From NCBI GenBank assembly GCA_049514555.1, contig JBEKUY010000001.1, positions 124,001 through 188,000 of the forward strand: a stretch of DNA of 64,000 nucleotides, read 5' to 3'. The notes beneath the pieces were generated by a model. That model did no database searches. It saw only the letters and a program-made list of their open reading frames with translations, and was not told the DNA's origin. Of the stretch, positions 61,312 through 64,000 are shown piece after piece. The position numbers and the translations under genes are program-made. Position 1 is the stretch's first letter, and the number at the start of each line of letters is the position of its first letter. The DNA comes from JBEKUY01 sp049514555 (lineage in GTDB: Bacteria; Acidobacteriota; Terriglobia; Acidiferrales; UBA7541).

Positions 61312-62442
61312 ATGGGGCGCGAGCTCGAAAAGCTGATTCACGACTACGTTCGGGGAATACCGGCCTACGTGCCGGGGCGGCCGATCGAGGAAGTCGAGCG
61401 CGAGCTAAGAATCCACGTGGTGAAGCTGGCGTCGAACGAAAACCCGCTGGGACCTTCGCCCCTGGCGCTCGAAGCGGCGCGGCGCGCGGCGGCGGACTCG
61501 CACCGCTATCCCGACGGCGGAAGCAAGCTGCTACGGGAGAAGCTCGCGGCGCGACACGGCGTGAAACCCGAAGAGGTCTTTGTGGGGTTTGGGTCGAGCG
61601 AGATCATCGATCTCGCGGCGCGTTTGCTGCTGAAGGCCGGGCTGAACGGGATCACCTCGGCAGGGACGTTCGCGCTGTACGAGATCGCCATCCGAGCGTC
61701 CGGGGCGCAGCTCGTGGAAACGCCCCTGACAAGCTACGCGTACGATCTCGAGGCGATTGCGCAGGCGATCACGGCCGATACGCGAATCATCTACCTCGCC
61801 AATCCAAACAACCCAACGGGAACCATGTTTAGCGCGGGCGAGCTCGACAGGCTGCTCGAGAGCGTGCCGGCGAGCGTGCTCGTGGTACTGGACGAAGCAT
61901 ACTGCGACTACGTCGAGCGGCAGGATTATCCGCGCTCGATCGAGCGGATGCGCGAGCGGGAGAATCTTCTCGTGCTGCGATCGTTTTCGAAGGTGCACGG
62001 GCTGGCCGGGATGCGAGTCGGCTACGGAATCGGCCCCGCCGGGCTGCTGGCGGAGATGAACAAGCTGCGGACGCCGTTCAATGTGTCGAGTGTGGCGCAG
62101 GCCGCGGCGATGGCGGCGCTCGATGACGAGGCGCACGTGCGGCGGTCGGTGGAAACCAATCGCGCGGGACGGGCGCAACTCCGGGTAGGGCTGGCGGAGC
62201 TGGGGCTCGTGCCGGTGGCATCGGAAGCGAACTTCGTGATGCTGGATCTGGCTGCCGATGCGGGGGCGTTCAACGATGAGTTGCTGAAGCGCGGCGTGAT
62301 CGTGCGGCCACTGGGATGGATGGAGCTGCCGACCGCGGTGCGGGTCACCGTGGGAACCAGGGAAGAGAACGAGAAATTCTTGCGGGCCGCGGCGGAGGTG
62401 TGGCCTCCGCACAGAGAGGGCGCGGGGAGAAAGGCGCGATGA
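61312..62442 (+). CDS. hisC: Histidinol-phosphate aminotransferase
   Basis: A 376-residue PLP enzyme transferring the amino group of glutamate to imidazole-acetol phosphate in histidine synthesis. The motifs are KLASNENPLGPSPLAL, GFGSSEIIDLA, YLANPNNPTGT, VVLDEAYCDYV and the PLP lysine in RSFSKVHGLAGMRVGYG. It starts two bases after the pseudouridine synthase and its stop overlaps the next gene's start (ATGA). No other his gene is nearby. Some HisC-like enzymes act on aromatic amino acids, but the family start is typical of HisC. Confidence 0.92.
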   Translation: MGRELEKLIHDYVRGIPAYVPGRPIEEVERELRIHVVKLASNENPLGPSPLALEAARRAAADSHRYPDGGSKLLREKLAARHGVKPEEVFVGFGSSEIIDLAARLLLKAGLNGITSAGTFALYEIAIRASGAQLVETPLTSYAYDLEAIAQAITADTRIIYLANPNNPTGTMFSAGELDRLLESVPASVLVVLDEAYCDYVERQDYPRSIERMRERENLLVLRSFSKVHGLAGMRVGYGIGPAGLLAEMNKLRTPFNVSSVAQAAAMAALDDEAHVRRSVETNRAGRAQLRVGLAELGLVPVASEANFVMLDLAADAGAFNDELLKRGVIVRPLGWMELPTAVRVTVGTREENEKFLRAAAEVWPPHREGAGRKAR

Positions 62443-62870
62443 TCGTTCTCACCCCAACGAACCATCCGCTAGGCGAGCGCGATCCCGTCGGGGAAGCCCT
62501 GCGCAAATACCGGACGATAGCCGTGGTGGGGCTTTCCTCGAAGCGCTACCGGCCGAGTTACGGCGTGGCGGAATACATGCAGTCGCAGGGATACCGGATC
62601 ATTCCGGTAAACCCGCACGAGACGGAAGTGCTGGGCGAGCGCTGTTATGCGCGGCTCGAGGATGTGCCGGAACCCATCGGGATCGTGGAAATCTTCCGCC
62701 GGAGCGAGGACGTGCCACCGATCGTGGCAAGCGCCATCGGAAGCGGAGCGAAGGCCATCTGGATGCAGGAAGGCATCGTCCACCAAAAGGCGGCCGAACG
62801 GGCGCAAAAGGCGGGGATGCTGGTCGTGATGGACGCGTGCATCTTGAAGGAACATCGTAAGAGACGCTAG
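62439..62870 (+). CDS. CoA-binding domain protein, YccU-like
   Basis: A 143-residue protein with a Rossmann-like CoA-binding fold as in YccU and succinyl-CoA synthetase alpha. The motif TIAVVGLSSKRYRPSYGVAEYMQ and VNPHETEVLGERCY match the family; IWMQEGIVHQKAAERAQKAGM is also typical, as is the terminal MDACILKEH. The start overlaps the hisC stop. Function is unknown; CoA or a related nucleotide may be bound. It closes the five-gene run that begins with scpA. Confidence 0.88.
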   Translation: MIVLTPTNHPLGERDPVGEALRKYRTIAVVGLSSKRYRPSYGVAEYMQSQGYRIIPVNPHETEVLGERCYARLEDVPEPIGIVEIFRRSEDVPPIVASAIGSGAKAIWMQEGIVHQKAAERAQKAGMLVVMDACILKEHRKRR

Positions 62871-62878
62871 TAAAAGAA

Positions 62879-62908
62879 GGCCACAGAGACAAAGAGGACG
62901 CAGAGAGG
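62879..62908. repeat. CCACAGAG-type dispersed repeat
   Basis: GGCCACAGAGACAAAGAGGA followed by CGCAGAGAGG, between the CoA-binding and beta-propeller genes. Confidence 0.6.
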
Positions 62909-62949
62909 CAAGACACGGGAAACAGGCCGGCGCGAGGCAAGCTCCAGCG

Positions 62950-64000
62950 TCAATTCAACGGATAGATGAGAATGTCTTGTTTGCCGGGACGCATAACGGC
63001 GATGGTGCGGCCGTTGGGCGAAATGTCAAAATCGCGGAAGGTCAGGTCGTGGAGGAAAGGAACAGGAACCTGCTCGCTGACTGCAGGAGGCGCGCCTGAA
63101 GAGGCCGAAGGGGGCGCGGCGAGCGGAGGGACGTCAAACCAAACGAGATCTCCCGTCTTCCTTTCGGTCGCGCGCTTGATGAGGATGCGGCGCTCGTCGG
63201 ATGACCAAGCATAGGCTCCGAAGCCGATGCGGGTGCGCGCGAGATGGCTGGGCGCCGCGAGATCGCGGATCTCCAGAACTTCGTGGTCGAGATAATAGGC
63301 AATCTTGGCGCCAGATGGAGAAAGGCTGAGGCCGCCGGCAAAGCTGTCGAGCGTGGCGAGTTCGTCGGCTGTGTCCCTGGTTAGATCGAGGCGCTGGAGA
63401 CGCGGCGGGCCTTCGAAGCTCCGGTCGCGTTCGACGGCGTAACCGAGATTCCTCTTCGTGTCCCAGGCCGCTCCAACGAAGGTCCTGCCCGAGAAGAGCG
63501 AGCTGCCTCGGCCCGCCACGGGACGGATCGACTGAATCGAGAAAAGCAAATTGGGTTTCACCGCTTCGGTGAGATAGACGACGGTGACATCGTCGGAGAG
63601 CCAAGCGGCATCCGAGGCGTCCTCGACAATGCCGTCACGCGTGCCGACGCGAATCTCCTTGCCATCCTGATCGAAAAGCAGAGTCATGATGGAGTCGCGG
63701 GTGCGGCCTTCCTGGTCGATGACGGAAGTGGTGCTGAGCTCGGCGGCAAGCAGGTGTCCGCTCGGTGACCAACGAAAGCCCGAAACGGTATAACTGAAGG
63801 GAGCCAAGCCGCCAAGCTTCTCGCCGTTGATGAGGCGGCGGCGCTTGCCTTCAACGGTGAGAATCCAGATATCGTCGCGCTCAAGCACGTACTGGCGGGT
63901 CTTGATCTCATGGCGGACTGCATAAGCCAGGCGGCCGTCGGGTGCGAAGGCCATGGCGGTGCAGTCGTCGTCGATGGACGCGAGGGGCTTGTCCTGGGCG
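62950..64000 (-). CDS. TolB-like beta-propeller protein, N-terminus beyond the window
   Basis: A minus-strand frame that runs off the right edge and still reads on past its first internal ATG at 63954. About 350 residues are visible. WD40/TolB-type strands are seen, such as SPSGHLLAAELS, LSPSGAKIAYYLD, WSSDERRILIKRA and ISPNGRTIAVMRPGKQD, each with the (D/S)PxG turn. It ends with DILIYPLN. It could be a periplasmic TolB-like or dipeptidyl-peptidase-type propeller; the missing N-terminus would decide. Confidence 0.75.
   Translation of the reverse strand, partial: AQDKPLASIDDDCTAMAFAPDGRLAYAVRHEIKTRQYVLERDDIWILTVEGKRRRLINGEKLGGLAPFSYTVSGFRWSPSGHLLAAELSTTSVIDQEGRTRDSIMTLLFDQDGKEIRVGTRDGIVEDASDAAWLSDDVTVVYLTEAVKPNLLFSIQSIRPVAGRGSSLFSGRTFVGAAWDTKRNLGYAVERDRSFEGPPRLQRLDLTRDTADELATLDSFAGGLSLSPSGAKIAYYLDHEVLEIRDLAAPSHLARTRIGFGAYAWSSDERRILIKRATERKTGDLVWFDVPPLAAPPSASSGAPPAVSEQVPVPFLHDLTFRDFDISPNGRTIAVMRPGKQDILIYPLN

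Overview
The window is 64 kb of GC-rich bacterial chromosome with about 60 protein genes, one tRNA gene and many short dispersed repeats in the gaps. Gene order and content suggest an aerobic or microaerobic Acidobacteriota: a cytochrome b558-type succinate dehydrogenase in CAB order, a hopanoid radical SAM enzyme (HpnJ), PolX, ScpAB, a PdxR/PdxST module, and intergenic hairpins and CCACAGAG-type repeats that I associate from memory with that phylum. This assignment is an inference; no marker gene in the window settles it. No prophage, insertion sequence, transposase or CRISPR array was found.

Left part (1-26 kb): a lone NuoB subunit, a DinB-like protein, YgfZ, a glyoxalase-II-like hydrolase, small uncharacterised proteins and an M48 protease. 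Then come hpnJ with a PLP-dependent decarboxylase and a polytopic GT-C-like membrane protein, an AzgA-type purine permease divergent from pdxR-pdxS-pdxT, a low-molecular-weight phosphatase, a DtxR/FeoA regulator, and an AMMECR1/Memo-associated radical SAM enzyme. A CPBP-like membrane protein, a DsbA-like lipoprotein, tRNA-Phe, ftsK, uppP, a GNAT acetyltransferase and RNase J follow.

Middle part (26-41 kb): a polyamine island with pyruvoyl arginine decarboxylase, agmatine deiminase, N-carbamoylputrescine amidase and a deoxyhypusine-synthase homologue. It implies arginine to agmatine to N-carbamoylputrescine to putrescine, and then perhaps homospermidine or a related polyamine. It is followed by a GAF protein, sdhCAB behind a good sigma70-type promoter, an M19 dipeptidase, a secreted cyclophilin, and malate and isocitrate dehydrogenases, so three TCA-cycle functions lie within 8 kb.

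Right part (41-64 kb): first an accessory stretch with less GC-biased codons, holding a membrane coiled-coil protein, a HEPN-like protein and a pentapeptide-repeat membrane protein translationally coupled to it. Then housekeeping genes: glnA, inositol-3-phosphate synthase, polX, a Nudix hydrolase, a LytTR response regulator, a sialidase-like lipoprotein, trpS with an unusual in-frame insertion, scpA-scpB-pseudouridine synthase-hisC-CoA-binding protein as one unit, and a beta-propeller protein cut by the right edge.

The observations most worth checking are the HEPN/pentapeptide pair, the polyamine island with its bacterial deoxyhypusine-synthase homologue, the trpS insertion, a duplicated polX promoter and start fused to a Nudix-like tail, and several families of structured intergenic repeats.
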